Position numbers and translations under genes: made by a program
In this document: piece by piece, positions 1-8,840 of the stretch
Numbering within the stretch: the first letter of the stretch is position 1
Layout of the letters: the number at the start of each line of letters is the position of its first letter
Notes under the pieces: generated by a model
Database searches by the model: none
What the model was told of the DNA's origin: nothing
Seen by the model: only the letters and a program-made list of their open reading frames with translations
From: Pseudomonadota bacterium
GTDB taxonomy: Bacteria; Pseudomonadota; Gammaproteobacteria; Acidiferrobacterales; Acidiferrobacteraceae
Direction of reading: 5' to 3'
Assembly: GCA_021795715.1 (NCBI GenBank)
Contig: JAJYPD010000010.1
Span: forward strand, 1 to 60,679
Length of the DNA: 60,679 nucleotides

Positions 1-576
1 GGGCGCCTGCCGCCACGCGCCGCCCTCGTGCACCTGCGCCGGCACGCGCTGGCCGTAGAGGAGCGCCCGCATGGCGGCCAGGCCGCGGGGACAGCCGCGG
101 CCGTAGGACACGGCGATTTCGATGCGGTCGATACTGTCAAAGGGGTCTACGACGGCATCCATCAGCACCGCCGACAACGGCAGGAGCGAGCCGCCCCCCG
201 AGACGACAGCCGCCCCCGAACCCGCCGCCTGCGGCGACAGCTTGGTGATGCCGAGCACATAGCCGCGATCGGTGGCAAGGTCCACATAGTGCACACCGCG
301 CCGTGCGCAGCGCTCGGCCACGGTGTAATCCTGCCAGTGAAATGGTCCGCAGGCGTTGACCACCGCAAACACCCCTTCGAGTGCCGCGTTCAGGGAACCG
401 GGCCGGGCGATGTCAACGGACACGAATCCGGCACCGAGCTCGTCGGCCAGCGCCTCGCCGCGCACAGTGTCGCGCCCGCCGATCACGCAATCGACGGCTG
501 CGTCGCGCGCCAACAGCCGGCTGATGTGGCTTCCGCAGGCGCCATAACCACCGAGCACCAGAACCTTTCTTGTCAT
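1..576 (-). CDS. Saccharopine dehydrogenase-like NAD(P)-binding protein, C-terminus cut by window edge
   Basis: The minus-strand frame opens with ATG at 576 and is open to base 1, giving 192 residues without a stop. The N-terminus has a Rossmann nucleotide-binding motif (VLVLGGYGACGSHI, residues 5-18). It is followed by the pattern of the saccharopine dehydrogenase NADP-binding domain: an acidic residue ending the next strands, then VNACGPFHWQ and GVHYVDLATD. Families with this domain include saccharopine reductases and trans-acting enoyl reductase-like proteins, so the substrate cannot be assigned. It is divergent from cyaY across 165 bases. Only the cofactor domain is visible; the catalytic part lies outside the window. 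Confidence 0.75.
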   Translation of the reverse strand, partial: MTRKVLVLGGYGACGSHISRLLARDAAVDCVIGGRDTVRGEALADELGAGFVSVDIARPGSLNAALEGVFAVVNACGPFHWQDYTVAERCARRGVHYVDLATDRGYVLGITKLSPQAAGSGAAVVSGGGSLLPLSAVLMDAVVDPFDSIDRIEIAVSYGRGCPRGLAAMRALLYGQRVPAQVHEGGAWRQAP

Positions 577-741
577 GGGCGCACAGAATAGATGGAGACG
601 GACCCGGAACTCAAGAAAACGGTGATAACCGCCCGCATGCCGCCCTTTGGTCGGCCGCGCACGGCTCCCGGTCGGCTCATGGGCCCAAGACCCGCCCGGC
701 GCGCTTGTGTATCATACGGCCTTCGCGAGCCCGGAGGATTT

Positions 742-1062
742 ATGTTGTCGGACACGGAATATGAAGACGCCGCACACGCCCTCATGGTGCACCTGGAACA
801 GCTCATCGAAAACAAGGCGCCGTTGATCGATTTCGAGTCGGAAAACGAGATCTTGACCCTCGAGTTTCCCGACCGCTCCCGCATCATCATCAACAAGCAG
901 CGCCCCTTGAAGGAAATCTGGGTGGCGGCGCGCAGCGGCGGCTATCACTACCATTATGACGACCGCCGTCAGGCGTGGCTGCGGGAGGGCGGCGGCGAAC
1001 TCATCAACGACATCGAGCGCTTCGCCAGCGATCAGCTGAAGGCACCGGTCATCCTGACCTAG
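742..1062 (+). CDS. cyaY: Iron-sulfur cluster assembly protein CyaY (bacterial frataxin)
   Basis: A 106-residue frataxin. Frataxins bind iron through an acidic first helix and modulate IscS activity during Fe-S cluster assembly in the cytoplasm. The N-terminal helix carries the acidic residues (DTEYEDAAH), and the sheet has the family pattern LEFPDRSRIIINKQ, then KEIWVAARSGGYHYHYD and W(L)REGG. Length matches the family (about 105). ATG 742 was chosen because a GGAGG ribosome-binding site lies at 733-737 and the conserved domain starts there; a longer in-frame extension to 592 has no such support. It stands alone between a divergent dehydrogenase gene and the convergent lon operon. Confidence 0.95.
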   Translation: MLSDTEYEDAAHALMVHLEQLIENKAPLIDFESENEILTLEFPDRSRIIINKQRPLKEIWVAARSGGYHYHYDDRRQAWLREGGGELINDIERFASDQLKAPVILT

Positions 1063-1074
1063 GGGCGCAAATCG

Positions 1075-1356
1075 CTATTCCCAGGTGTCCCCGGACCGGT
1101 GTGTGAGTTTCGCCGGTTCGCCGCACTTGGGGCAGGGCAGGCCGGCTGCGTCATCGGCCACGAGCACGACCGCGTCGTGATAGCACCAGCTGCAGCGGGG
1201 CGTCTTCCCGTCCTCGATCCAGCAGCTGCCAAACGAGTGGCAATTGGGGCAGCTAAAGAGCCGCAAAAACGGCGTCGGCGCCCGGCCCTGCCCGACGCCC
1301 ACGTCTTTCTCCTCATACCGGCAGTGCCGGCAATAGAAATCCACGAGATGTCCCAT
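1075..1356 (-). CDS. Small four-CxxC zinc-ribbon protein coupled to lon
   Basis: A 93-residue protein with CxxC pairs at residues 9/12, 36/39, 55/58 and 75/78 plus a single Cys45, suggesting two zinc-ribbon sites. It has no signal peptide or membrane segment, so it is probably cytoplasmic. Its ATG overlaps the lon stop codon (TGATG at 1354-1358); a GTG one codon earlier is also possible. It is therefore almost surely co-transcribed and translationally coupled with the heat-shock protease. I do not recognise the family. A role as a Lon adaptor or a redox/zinc sensor is only a guess from position. Confidence 0.8.
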   Translation of the reverse strand: MGHLVDFYCRHCRYEEKDVGVGQGRAPTPFLRLFSCPNCHSFGSCWIEDGKTPRCSWCYHDAVVLVADDAAGLPCPKCGEPAKLTHRSGDTWE

Positions 1357-3749
1357 CACTCTCCAATCGACGGAAAAATGAGCGCCGCGACGTCCCGGTA
1401 ATGCCGCACGTAGTGCACCTTCAGGCCCTTGCGGACGTTGTCGGGCAGCTGCTCGAAGTCGCTGCGGTTGCCGTCGGGGAGGATGATTTCCGGGATCCGC
1501 ACCCGCCGCGCGGCGATGATCTTCTCGCGAATGCCGCCCACCGGCAACACGGCCCCCGTGAGCGTGATCTCTCCGGTCATCGCGAGCGCGCGCTTGATGC
1601 GCTTGCCGCGGGCGAGCGACAACAGCGCGCTGGCGATGGTGATGCCGGCGCTCGGGCCATCCTTTGGGGTGGCGCCCGCCGGAACGTGCACATGCAGATA
1701 GGCCTTGTCGAAAAAATCATCCGGGCAGCCGTACTGACGGCAATGCGATGAGACGTAGCTGTAGGCGATCTCGGCGGATTCACGCATGACCTCGCCGAGC
1801 TGGCCGGTCAGCCGCAGCCCGCGATTGCCCCCATGCACCCGGGTCGCCTCGATGTCGAGGGTTGCACCTCCCATCGGCGTCCACGCCAGTCCCGTGACCA
1901 CACCGATGCCGCGCAAAGGCCGGATCGGCTGGAAGATCGGCCGGTCGAGATACTCCTCGAGATTGCGCGCGGTCACCCGGATGGGGGGCTCCTTGCCGTT
2001 CATGACCGCCACGACCGCCTTGCGGGCGATCGATCCAAGCTTTTTCTCGAGACCGCGCACACCCGCTTCGCGCGCATAACCCTCGATGATGTCGCGGATG
2101 GCCGCGTCTTCGATGCGCAACTGGCCGCGCTTTAGACCCACGCGTTCGATCTGCCGCGGCAGCAGATGATGCTTGGCGATGGCCAGCTTCTCCGAGGTGA
2201 TGTAGCCCGCGAGGCGGATCACCTCCATACGGTCGAGCAACGGCCGGGGGATCGTATCCAGCTGGTTGGCCGTACAGATGAACAGCACCTTCGACAGGTC
2301 GAACCGCAGGTCCAGGTAGTGATCCAGGAAGTCGACATTCTGTTCCGGATCGAGCACCTCGAGCAGGGCGGACGCGGGATTGCCCTGGTACGACGAGCCG
2401 ATCTTGTCGATCTCATCGAGCATGATGATCGGGTTGCTCACGCCCACTTCGCGGATCGCCTGGATGAATTTGCCCGGCATGGCGCCAATGTAGGTGCGCC
2501 GATGGCCCTTGATCTCCGCTTCGTCGCGCATGCCGCCGACCGAGAACCGGTAAAACCGGCGGCCCAGCGCGCTCGCGATGGAGCGGCCGATGGAGGTCTT
2601 GCCGACACCCGGTGGGCCCACCAGCAGCAGAATGGAACCGGCCACCTCGCCCTTCATGGCGCCGACGGCCAGAAATTCGATGATGCGGTCTTTGACGTCG
2701 CCGAGCCCGTCATGGTCCTGATCGAGGATCGTACGCGCCCGCTTCAGGTCGATCTTGTCGGTCGAATAGACGCCCCAGGGCAACAGCGTGCACCACTCGA
2801 GGTAGTTGCGCGTGACCGCATACTCGGGCGAACCCACCTCGAGGACCGCCATCTTTTTCAGTTCCTCGTCGATACGTGCCCGGGCGGCCGGCGGCACGGT
2901 GAGCTTGGACAGGCGGTCACGAAACGTCTCGATCTCGGCTGTGCGGTCGTCCTTGGCGATGCCAAGCTCCTTCTGGATGATCTTCAGCTGTTCCCGCAGG
3001 AAAAACTGGCGCTGCTGTTCATTGATTTTTTCCTCGACACGCTCGCGGATGCTCGCCTGTGTGCGCGCGATCTCGACTTCCTTGCGCAACAAAAGCAGGA
3101 CCTTCTCGAGCCGCTCGTCGAGCACCACCGTCTCCAGCACGTCCTGGAGCTCCTCCTTGCTGGAACTTGTCAGGCTCGCCGCGAAATCCGCAAGCCGCGA
3201 CGGCTCCTCGGGCCCAAAGCGGGTGAGGAAAAACTTGAGTTCCTCGCCATAGAGCGGATTTAAGGGCAGGAGCTCTTTGATCGTATTGATGATTGCGAGC
3301 GAATAGGCGCGGGTGTCGTCGGTTTCCCGGCGGTCACTTTCGGGAAAATAGCGGGCACCCACGGCAAAAGGCCGCTCCTGCGACAGCCACCGGTCGATGC
3401 GAAAGCGCTGTATGCCCTCGACAAACACCTGCAGCTTGTCCTGGTTTTGCACCACCTTGTGCACACGGCAGGCGGTACCCATGGTGTAGAAATCCTCGCG
3501 GCGCACGTCACGGGCATCGTCGGTACGGACGAGCACGAGACCGACCAGCTTGTGCGCCGATTCCACGGCGAGCGCCACCGTCCGCTGCCACGGTTCACGG
3601 TCGAGCACCAGCGGGATGGCCTGCGCCGGAAAGAAGGGCCGGTTGGTGATGGGCAGCAACTGGATGGTCGACGGCAAAACGTCGCCGGCCAGGGCGAGAG
3701 CGCCGCCCTCAACCGCCTCTTGCGAGGCCTCGGAATCGGTCGTTGTCAT
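1356..3749 (-). CDS. lon: ATP-dependent protease Lon
   Basis: Lon degrades misfolded and regulatory proteins in the cytoplasm as a hexamer. The 797-residue protein has an N-terminal substrate domain (STIQLLPITNRPFFPAQ), a coiled linker around residues 190-270, an AAA+ module with Walker A GPPGVGKTS (378-386) and Walker B IIMLDEID, and a C-terminal protease domain. The Ser-Lys dyad is present: S700 in PKDGPSAG and K743 in GGIREK. ATG 3749 was chosen; in-frame TTG and GTG codons at 3758 and 3755 are alternatives. A sigma32-type promoter lies just upstream. The last codons overlap a zinc-ribbon gene. Length is typical for LonA. Confidence 0.97.
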   Translation of the reverse strand: MTTTDSEASQEAVEGGALALAGDVLPSTIQLLPITNRPFFPAQAIPLVLDREPWQRTVALAVESAHKLVGLVLVRTDDARDVRREDFYTMGTACRVHKVVQNQDKLQVFVEGIQRFRIDRWLSQERPFAVGARYFPESDRRETDDTRAYSLAIINTIKELLPLNPLYGEELKFFLTRFGPEEPSRLADFAASLTSSSKEELQDVLETVVLDERLEKVLLLLRKEVEIARTQASIRERVEEKINEQQRQFFLREQLKIIQKELGIAKDDRTAEIETFRDRLSKLTVPPAARARIDEELKKMAVLEVGSPEYAVTRNYLEWCTLLPWGVYSTDKIDLKRARTILDQDHDGLGDVKDRIIEFLAVGAMKGEVAGSILLLVGPPGVGKTSIGRSIASALGRRFYRFSVGGMRDEAEIKGHRRTYIGAMPGKFIQAIREVGVSNPIIMLDEIDKIGSSYQGNPASALLEVLDPEQNVDFLDHYLDLRFDLSKVLFICTANQLDTIPRPLLDRMEVIRLAGYITSEKLAIAKHHLLPRQIERVGLKRGQLRIEDAAIRDIIEGYAREAGVRGLEKKLGSIARKAVVAVMNGKEPPIRVTARNLEEYLDRPIFQPIRPLRGIGVVTGLAWTPMGGATLDIEATRVHGGNRGLRLTGQLGEVMRESAEIAYSYVSSHCRQYGCPDDFFDKAYLHVHVPAGATPKDGPSAGITIASALLSLARGKRIKRALAMTGEITLTGAVLPVGGIREKIIAARRVRIPEIILPDGNRSDFEQLPDNVRKGLKVHYVRHYRDVAALIFPSIGE

Positions 3750-3778
3750 ATTCACCAAGCCTTTGGATACTCCCTTCC

Positions 3779-3806
3779 AAATGGGGGCTCGAACGGAGCC
3801 TTCAAG
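3779..3806 (-). promoter_or_regulatory. Sigma32 (heat-shock) promoter of lon
   Basis: Read on the minus strand, the sequence has CTTGAAG (3806-3800), a 13-base spacer, and CCCCATTT (3786-3779). This matches the enterobacterial sigma32 consensus CTTGAAA-N13-17-CCCCATNT with one mismatch. It ends 29 bases before the chosen lon ATG. rpoH, encoding sigma32, is also in this window at 33423. Confidence 0.85.
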
Positions 3807-3883
3807 AGCTCCCCCGCGAGGGCCTAGTCAACACCAAGGGGAAGCGCTTAACATAAAACGCATTGCGCAGTCGAGATAGGGCC

Positions 3884-4450
3884 ATGATGCGACGCCTCAT
3901 CGTAGTGAGCATTGTCCTGCTGCTGGGCGGGTGTGCGGCACCGGTGCCCCCGGCGCTGCGTGTCCCGGGCGTCACGCGCACGACCGTGGAAGCCGCCCGG
4001 GCCCGCATCGTGCCCTTTGGGGTGACGGTACGCTGGGGCGGCATCATCAGCCATGTCACCAATGGACCCCGCGCCACCTCGCTGCAGATCATCGCCCTGC
4101 CCCTGCACGAAGACGGCCGGCCGCGCCGCTTTGCGCATAGCGGCGGGCGTTTTCTCGCCCGGGTGCCGGGATTCCTCGACCCGGATGTCTACACGATCGG
4201 CCGGGAAGTCACGGTGGTCGGCACGTTCACCGGGCTCAAACGCGAGGCCATCGGCAAGTACCCCTACGACTTTCCGGTGGTCGCCGTCCGCTCGCAGTTT
4301 CTGTGGCCGCCGCGTCCGCGGATCCGTTACGAATACGCCACCCCATGGCCCGCCTGGGGCTGGATGGGGCCGATGTGGGTGGGCCCTGGCTGGGGCTGGG
4401 GCATGGGCTGGTCGGGGGGCTGGGGCTGGGACGGACCCGATGACGACTAG
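3884..4450 (+). CDS. Slp-family outer membrane lipoprotein with Trp/Gly-rich tail
   Basis: A 188-residue predicted lipoprotein: a short hydrophobic signal ends in the lipobox LLGGC. The body follows the Slp (starvation/acid-inducible lipoprotein) pattern: VRWGGIISHV, then LQIIALPL, GRFLARVPGFLDPDVYTIGREVTVVGTFTG, and a Y(P)YDFPVVAV strand. The C-terminal ~35 residues are dominated by Trp, Gly, Pro and Met (GWGWGMGWSGGWGWDGP), which is not part of the Slp core. ATG 3884 gives a normal signal peptide; an upstream ATG at 3863 adds seven residues. It is divergent from lon and overlaps a second slp gene by 11 bases. Confidence 0.85.
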   Translation: MMRRLIVVSIVLLLGGCAAPVPPALRVPGVTRTTVEAARARIVPFGVTVRWGGIISHVTNGPRATSLQIIALPLHEDGRPRRFAHSGGRFLARVPGFLDPDVYTIGREVTVVGTFTGLKREAIGKYPYDFPVVAVRSQFLWPPRPRIRYEYATPWPAWGWMGPMWVGPGWGWGMGWSGGWGWDGPDDD

Positions 4451-4976
4451 GGCGGCCGCGAAAAACTTATGCGAGCGCGCGCTGACGCTGGTTGTGCTCG
4501 GTGCGGCGCTCGCAGGCTGCGCAGGCGAGCCGCTGCCCCAAGCGGCGCGGGTGGATACCGCCGTAACCACGCAGACGGTGCTCACCAACCCCGCGGCGGC
4601 CAGGGGCGCACGGGTGCGCTGGGGCGGACTGGTCGTTCGGGATACCGTGGGGGCGGCCGGGAGCACGCTCACGATACTGGCCTATCCGCTCGCGCCAAAC
4701 GGGCGCCCGCGCCTGGCGGAACCCCCCTTCGGGCGCTTTCGCGCCGCGGCCCGCGGCTATCTGGACCCCATGATCTATGCGCGCGGCCGCCTCATCAGCG
4801 TAGTCGGCATCGTCACCGGCACCACCACCGGGCTGATCGGACAGGCACGCTACACCTATCCCGAAATCCGTCTCGTGGCAGCCCATCTGTGGCGCCGATA
4901 CCCCGGCGGGTACGCGCGCCCCTACTACCGCCGCCCGCGATGGAACTTCGGGCTGGGCATTGGCTTTGGCTTCTAG
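4440..4976 (+). CDS. Second Slp-family outer membrane lipoprotein
   Basis: A 178-residue paralogue of the upstream protein. The signal ends in a lipobox-like ALAGC, followed by VRWGGLVVRD, LTILAYPL, GRFRAAARGYLDPMIYARGRLISVVGIVTG and YTYPEIRLVAA, aligning block by block with the first copy. The C-terminus is short and aromatic/Arg-rich (YARPYYRRPRWNFGLG). ATG 4440 overlaps the end of the first slp, so the pair is translationally coupled. Slp proteins in enterobacteria are associated with stationary phase and acid stress; the function here is inferred from family only. It is convergent with purT, 17 bases away. Confidence 0.85.
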   Translation: MTTRAAAKNLCERALTLVVLGAALAGCAGEPLPQAARVDTAVTTQTVLTNPAAARGARVRWGGLVVRDTVGAAGSTLTILAYPLAPNGRPRLAEPPFGRFRAAARGYLDPMIYARGRLISVVGIVTGTTTGLIGQARYTYPEIRLVAAHLWRRYPGGYARPYYRRPRWNFGLGIGFGF

Positions 4977-4993
4977 ACGCCGCGCCCGCGCCC

Positions 4994-6196
4994 TCAGCTG
5001 CCGGGGTGGACGCGGATGAGGCCCGCGCATTCCCGCGCGCGGCGGCGCGCCGTGTCGACATCGGTGGCGCGCGCCAGCGCGACGCCCATGCGGCGGTGCA
5101 CAAAGCTTTCCGGCTTGCCGAAAAGGCGCAGCTTGGTGTCCGGCACGGACAGCGCCTCGGCCACACCCTCGTAACGGACAGCCGGCGCGTCGCAGCCGCC
5201 GTAGATCACGGCACTCGCCGCCGCCTGGAGGAGCTGCGTCGAAACGGGCAGGCCGAGGAACGCCCGCACGTGCAATTCGAATTCGCTTTGCTGCTGGCTC
5301 ATGAGCGTCACAAGACCGGTGTCGTGCGGACGCGGACTGACCTCGGAGAACCACACCTCGTCGCCGTCGACAAAGAATTCGCAGCCAAACAGCCCGCGGC
5401 CACCCAGCGCCGCCGTGACGCTGGCCGCCATCTCGCGGGCCCGGCACAGGGCCTTTTCGCTCATCACATGCGGCTGCCAGCTCTCGACGTAATCGCCCCG
5501 CTCCTGCCGGTGGCCGATGGGCTCGCAGAAGTGGGTTTCGATCGTCCCGTCCGCCGCGCTTGCGCGGATCGTCAGGAGCGTGATCTCGTACTGGAATTCG
5601 ACGAAGCTTTCGACGATGACGCGCGCGAGATCGACCCGCCCCTTGCTCTGCGCCAGCTCCCACGCGGCGGCGAGGCCGTCTTCCGACCGCACCACCGACT
5701 GGCCCTTGCCGGACGACGACATGACGGGTTTCACCAGGCACGGAAAGCCGGTCACCGAAACCGCCTGGCGCAAGTCCGCGAGGCTCCCCGCAAAGGCGTA
5801 GCGGGAGGTCGGCAGGCGCAACTCCTCGGCGGCCAGCCGCCGGATCGCCTCGCGGTTCATGGTCATGCGCGCGCCGAGCGCCGTCGGCACCACCGCCGCA
5901 AGTCCTTCGCGCTCGATCTCGACGAGCGTGTCCGTGGCAATGGCCTCGAGCTCCGGCACCACGAAATGCGGTTTCTCACGCACGATGAGATCACGCACCG
6001 CCTTGCCGTCGCGCATGTCGATCACGTAGGAGCGGTGGGCCACCTGATGCGCCGGCGCATTCGCGTAGCGGTCGACCGCCACCACCTCCACCCCGAGCCG
6101 CTGCGCCTCGATGGCCACTTCCTTGCCCAGTTCGCCGCTCCCAAGCAGCAGAATACGCAGGGCAGCGGGCGTATACGGGGTCCCAAAAACGATCAT
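4994..6196 (-). CDS. purT: Formate-dependent phosphoribosylglycinamide formyltransferase PurT
   Basis: PurT makes formyl-GAR from GAR, formate and ATP, the folate-independent third step of purine synthesis. The 400-residue protein has the N-terminal preATP-grasp fold ([35 protein letters not shown] is diagnostic), then the ATP-grasp domain with [16 protein letters not shown] and later GLFGCEFFV and [13 protein letters not shown] 6196 starts the conserved [10 protein letters not shown] segment; upstream codons in the long frame do not match the family. It stands as a single gene convergent with slp2 and divergent from a small hypothetical gene. Confidence 0.96.
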   Translation of the reverse strand: MIVFGTPYTPAALRILLLGSGELGKEVAIEAQRLGVEVVAVDRYANAPAHQVAHRSYVIDMRDGKAVRDLIVREKPHFVVPELEAIATDTLVEIEREGLAAVVPTALGARMTMNREAIRRLAAEELRLPTSRYAFAGSLADLRQAVSVTGFPCLVKPVMSSSGKGQSVVRSEDGLAAAWELAQSKGRVDLARVIVESFVEFQYEITLLTIRASAADGTIETHFCEPIGHRQERGDYVESWQPHVMSEKALCRAREMAASVTAALGGRGLFGCEFFVDGDEVWFSEVSPRPHDTGLVTLMSQQQSEFELHVRAFLGLPVSTQLLQAAASAVIYGGCDAPAVRYEGVAEALSVPDTKLRLFGKPESFVHRRMGVALARATDVDTARRRARECAGLIRVHPGS

Positions 6197-6359
6197 GTCG
6201 CGCTCCAGAGGCAAACGGTGTGCGCGGCATGATACCGGCCATCCGGGCCCTGTCAATCAAGGTCGGCAGGGCCCGCGGAAAACCGCCGCCGGCCGTGCGC
6301 GCCCGGCGAGGCTCTTATATACTTGCGAGAAGGATTGTACGGCGCAGGAGGGGAAGTGC

Positions 6360-6872
6360 ATGGGGCCGACTCTGTATCAATTCTTTCATCGCCACATCCA
6401 GCACGGCTTCCGCCAGGCCGGGCTCGCGGAACCCGCAACGGTCGATTATGTCGCCGACATCCTGTCCCGCTTTGCGCAAACGAGCGCCGTCTACCCCATC
6501 CGCGACCACAACCAGCGCCACCTGACGACACTGACCCAGTTTTTGACGGAACTGCGGCTGGCCCAGGAGCAGGATCGGGCGCGTGCCGCGCTGATCATTC
6601 GCCACCTGGGGGAATACTCCCTGTTCATGAGCGGCTTCTTCCGGGAGCGCCTGCGCGCCCGCGGGCAGCTGGCCTATTACGTGGACCATGGCCGCAGCGC
6701 CTTCGGCCAAAGCGCCGACCTCGAGAGCGACCATCGCCAGGCACGCGTGTTCTGGCGGCTCCAGCGGGATTTCCCGCGCGTGGCATTGGCGCTCGATACC
6801 ATCCGCCAGCGCCAGCTGCCGCTGGCGGCCGGCACCCTCACGGAGCCGGCCGCAGCCTTGTGGCGGATGTGA
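6360..6872 (+). CDS. Conserved hypothetical cytoplasmic protein
   Basis: 170 residues, mainly helical and rich in Arg, Gln and Leu, without signal peptide, membrane segment or recognisable motif. ATG 6360 follows a strong ribosome-binding site (CAGGAGGGG at 6345-6353). A possible -10 box TATACT lies at 6318-6323, but no good -35 box is present. The C-terminus is convergent with algR, 18 bases apart. I do not recognise the family. The well-formed initiation region and absence of a better frame support it as a real gene. Confidence 0.7.
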   Translation: MGPTLYQFFHRHIQHGFRQAGLAEPATVDYVADILSRFAQTSAVYPIRDHNQRHLTTLTQFLTELRLAQEQDRARAALIIRHLGEYSLFMSGFFRERLRARGQLAYYVDHGRSAFGQSADLESDHRQARVFWRLQRDFPRVALALDTIRQRQLPLAAGTLTEPAAALWRM

Positions 6873-6890
6873 CGGGGATCGGTCCGCCCG

Positions 6891-7622
6891 TCAGCGGCGC
6901 GCCCAGCGCCGCACGGCGGCGGCGTGACGGCGGCTGACGGCAAGCCGCCGCTCCAGGCCCTTCAAGGTCACATGCCAGGTGCCGCTCGTGTCCTTCTCGA
7001 TGCCGCTGATGTAAGGCGTCGCCACCAGGGCGTTGCGATGGATACGCAGGAAGCTTTCGCCGAACTCGCGCTCCAGATTCACGAGCGAGTCCTCGATGAG
7101 ATGCTCTTCGGCGGCGGTCCGTACCGTGACGTATTTGTTGTCGGCGAGGAAATACAGCACATCCTGCACCGGCACCAGGCGGATGTTGCCGCGCAGGTGC
7201 ACGCTCAGATGCGTACGCACCACCCGCCGCTCCTGCGCCTGGTTCAGTTCCTGGAGTTGCTGCAAGGTCAGCTTGCCCGCCTTGCCCAGCGCCTTCTCGA
7301 GACGATCCTTGCGGATGGGCTTTAGGAGGTAGTCGATGGCGCTCACCTCGAAAGCGTCCAGCGCATGCTGGTCATAGGCGGTCGTAAAGATGACCCCGGG
7401 CGGCGCATCGAGGCTCATCAGATGCATGGCGGCCTCGAGCCCGTCCATGCCTGGCATGCGGATATCCATGAGCAACACATCGGGATTCAGGCGTTCGGTC
7501 TGCTCGATGGCCTCATTGCCATTCATGGCCTCGCCCACCACCGTGTGTTCGCCGATCTCCCCCAAAAGCTCGCGCAGGCGGTCTCGGGCCAGCTTTTCGT
7601 CGTCGACGATCAACACCTTCAT
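6891..7622 (-). CDS. algR: LytTR response regulator AlgR
   Basis: A 243-residue response regulator: receiver domain residues 1-~120 (MKVLIVDDEKLARDRL, acid pair D7/D8, phosphoacceptor D53 in DIRMPGMDG, Lys in LLKPI) and a C-terminal LytTR DNA-binding domain (VPVQDVLYFLADNKYVTVRT, SFLRIHRNALV, ERRLAVSRRHA). In Pseudomonas, AlgR controls alginate, type IV pilus and virulence genes. ATG 7622 follows a GGAGGG site. The partner kinase is 47 bases upstream, and argH lies beyond it, the same neighbourhood as in Pseudomonas. Targets here are unknown. Confidence 0.93.
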   Translation of the reverse strand: MKVLIVDDEKLARDRLRELLGEIGEHTVVGEAMNGNEAIEQTERLNPDVLLMDIRMPGMDGLEAAMHLMSLDAPPGVIFTTAYDQHALDAFEVSAIDYLLKPIRKDRLEKALGKAGKLTLQQLQELNQAQERRVVRTHLSVHLRGNIRLVPVQDVLYFLADNKYVTVRTAAEEHLIEDSLVNLEREFGESFLRIHRNALVATPYISGIEKDTSGTWHVTLKGLERRLAVSRRHAAAVRRWARR

Positions 7623-7669
7623 CGCATCCCTCCGCGACTCGTTTTGTTGCCCCATCTCTCTCATCATCA

Positions 7670-8749
7670 TCATCGTACAGTCTCCGCAGTCAGTCTTCCC
7701 CCCTGATTGCGCACAATCGGCATTTTTATCTTCACATGATACTGGTCACCCTCTTCGAACGTCTGCAGGGTCGCACTGTCCTCGAAATGCGTGGCGAGCC
7801 TCTGGCGGATGTTGTCCATGGCAATCTTGTTGCCGCCTCCATGCGCGTGCTTGCGCACTTCCGGAAGCGGATTACTGATGAGCACGTTCAATGTGTCACC
7901 ATTGTCTGTCCACAATTCTACACGCACGGTACCGCCACCGAAACGGGGTTCGATACCGTGATAAATGGCATTTTCCAGAAGCGGCTGCAAGGTCAGCGTT
8001 GGAATGAGCGCGTTTTTCGGCACATTGGTCACACGCCAGACCACGTGGAGGCGGTCGCCCAGACGCAGTTTTTCGATCTCCAGGTACTGCCGCGAGATTT
8101 CCTGTTCGGCTGATATGGGCACCAGTTTGCGCGCATCGGCGAGCAGCACACGGAAGAGATCGGCAAGATCCTGCAGCGCGGCCTCGGCGCGCGGCGGATC
8201 GCTGCGCGTGAGACTTGCGATGCTGTTCATGCTGTTGAAAAGAAAATGCGGGCGGATCCGCGACTGCAGAGCCTGCATGCGCGCCTCCTGCTCGAGTTTG
8301 GCGTCTGTCTGCGCCTTGTGGGCGACGAAGAAATAGCGCAGCGCAAGAAGCATGACGATGGCGCCGATGAGGAGGCTGTGGACCAGCATCGGCAGATGCC
8401 AGGCGGGCCAGCGGTGCGCAATGAAGCCGGCCCGGTGAAGCGCGTAGATCAGCGCCTCCGTGACCGCGACGATCACCACGAGCAGCAAGGCGACCACCGC
8501 CGCGGAACCCTGGGCGATCGACAGCCCGCGCAGCCATTGGCTGGCGATCTTCAGCACGGCGATGCTGAAGATCGCGATGGCGAAGGTGTAGGCGGACAAA
8601 AACAGGAATTCCCGGATCACGTTGGGACCCCAGGTGTCGTTGAAGCTGATGGTAAAGATGACCGCGATGGCCTCGGCCAGGACGAGGATGCGCACGGCGG
8701 TCGCAGGCGACCCGAAATCGGGAAGAAAGGAACCGGCTGACTCTTTCAT
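7670..8749 (-). CDS. algZ: Membrane sensor histidine kinase AlgZ/FimS (LytS type)
   Basis: A 359-residue kinase. Residues ~20-145 hold about four membrane segments. They are followed by a coiled linker and the His_kinase (HPK8) domain, with H168 in RPHFLFNSMNSIASL and the ATP-binding pattern LQPLLENAIYHGI (N box), then GGGNKIAMDNIRQRL. It lacks the DHp/CA spacing of classical kinases, as usual for the LytS/AlgZ class. ATG 8749 begins MKESAGS; a GTG at 8779 is possible. It lies upstream of algR in the same operon. No ligand-binding domain is evident. Confidence 0.92.
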   Translation of the reverse strand: MKESAGSFLPDFGSPATAVRILVLAEAIAVIFTISFNDTWGPNVIREFLFLSAYTFAIAIFSIAVLKIASQWLRGLSIAQGSAAVVALLLVVIVAVTEALIYALHRAGFIAHRWPAWHLPMLVHSLLIGAIVMLLALRYFFVAHKAQTDAKLEQEARMQALQSRIRPHFLFNSMNSIASLTRSDPPRAEAALQDLADLFRVLLADARKLVPISAEQEISRQYLEIEKLRLGDRLHVVWRVTNVPKNALIPTLTLQPLLENAIYHGIEPRFGGGTVRVELWTDNGDTLNVLISNPLPEVRKHAHGGGNKIAMDNIRQRLATHFEDSATLQTFEEGDQYHVKIKMPIVRNQGGRLTAETVR

Positions 8750-8806
8750 GGGCTGTTGATCCGCTCGCAAGACCCGCACGCGGGCGGGCGACGCATCAGG
8801 CTACCT

Positions 8807-8840
8807 AAAAAAAACGCCCCTCGGAAAGGGTCCGAGGGGC
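8807..8840 (-). terminator. Rho-independent terminator (minus strand) upstream of algZ
   Basis: A perfect 10-bp stem, gcccctcgga (8816-8825) with tccgaggggc (8831-8840) and a 5-base loop. Read on the minus strand it is followed by C and eight U (8814-8807). It faces into the algZR operon but no annotated minus-strand gene lies before it, so it must end an unannotated short transcript. Confidence 0.8.

Noticed and set aside
2166-3263. 365-residue plus-strand frame opposite lon
   Set aside because: Shadow of lon, whose catalytic residues and promoter are intact.
3826-3831. TTGACT as a -35 box for lon on the minus strand
   Set aside because: No -10 box lies 16-18 bases downstream; the sigma32-type pair at 3779-3806 explains the promoter better.
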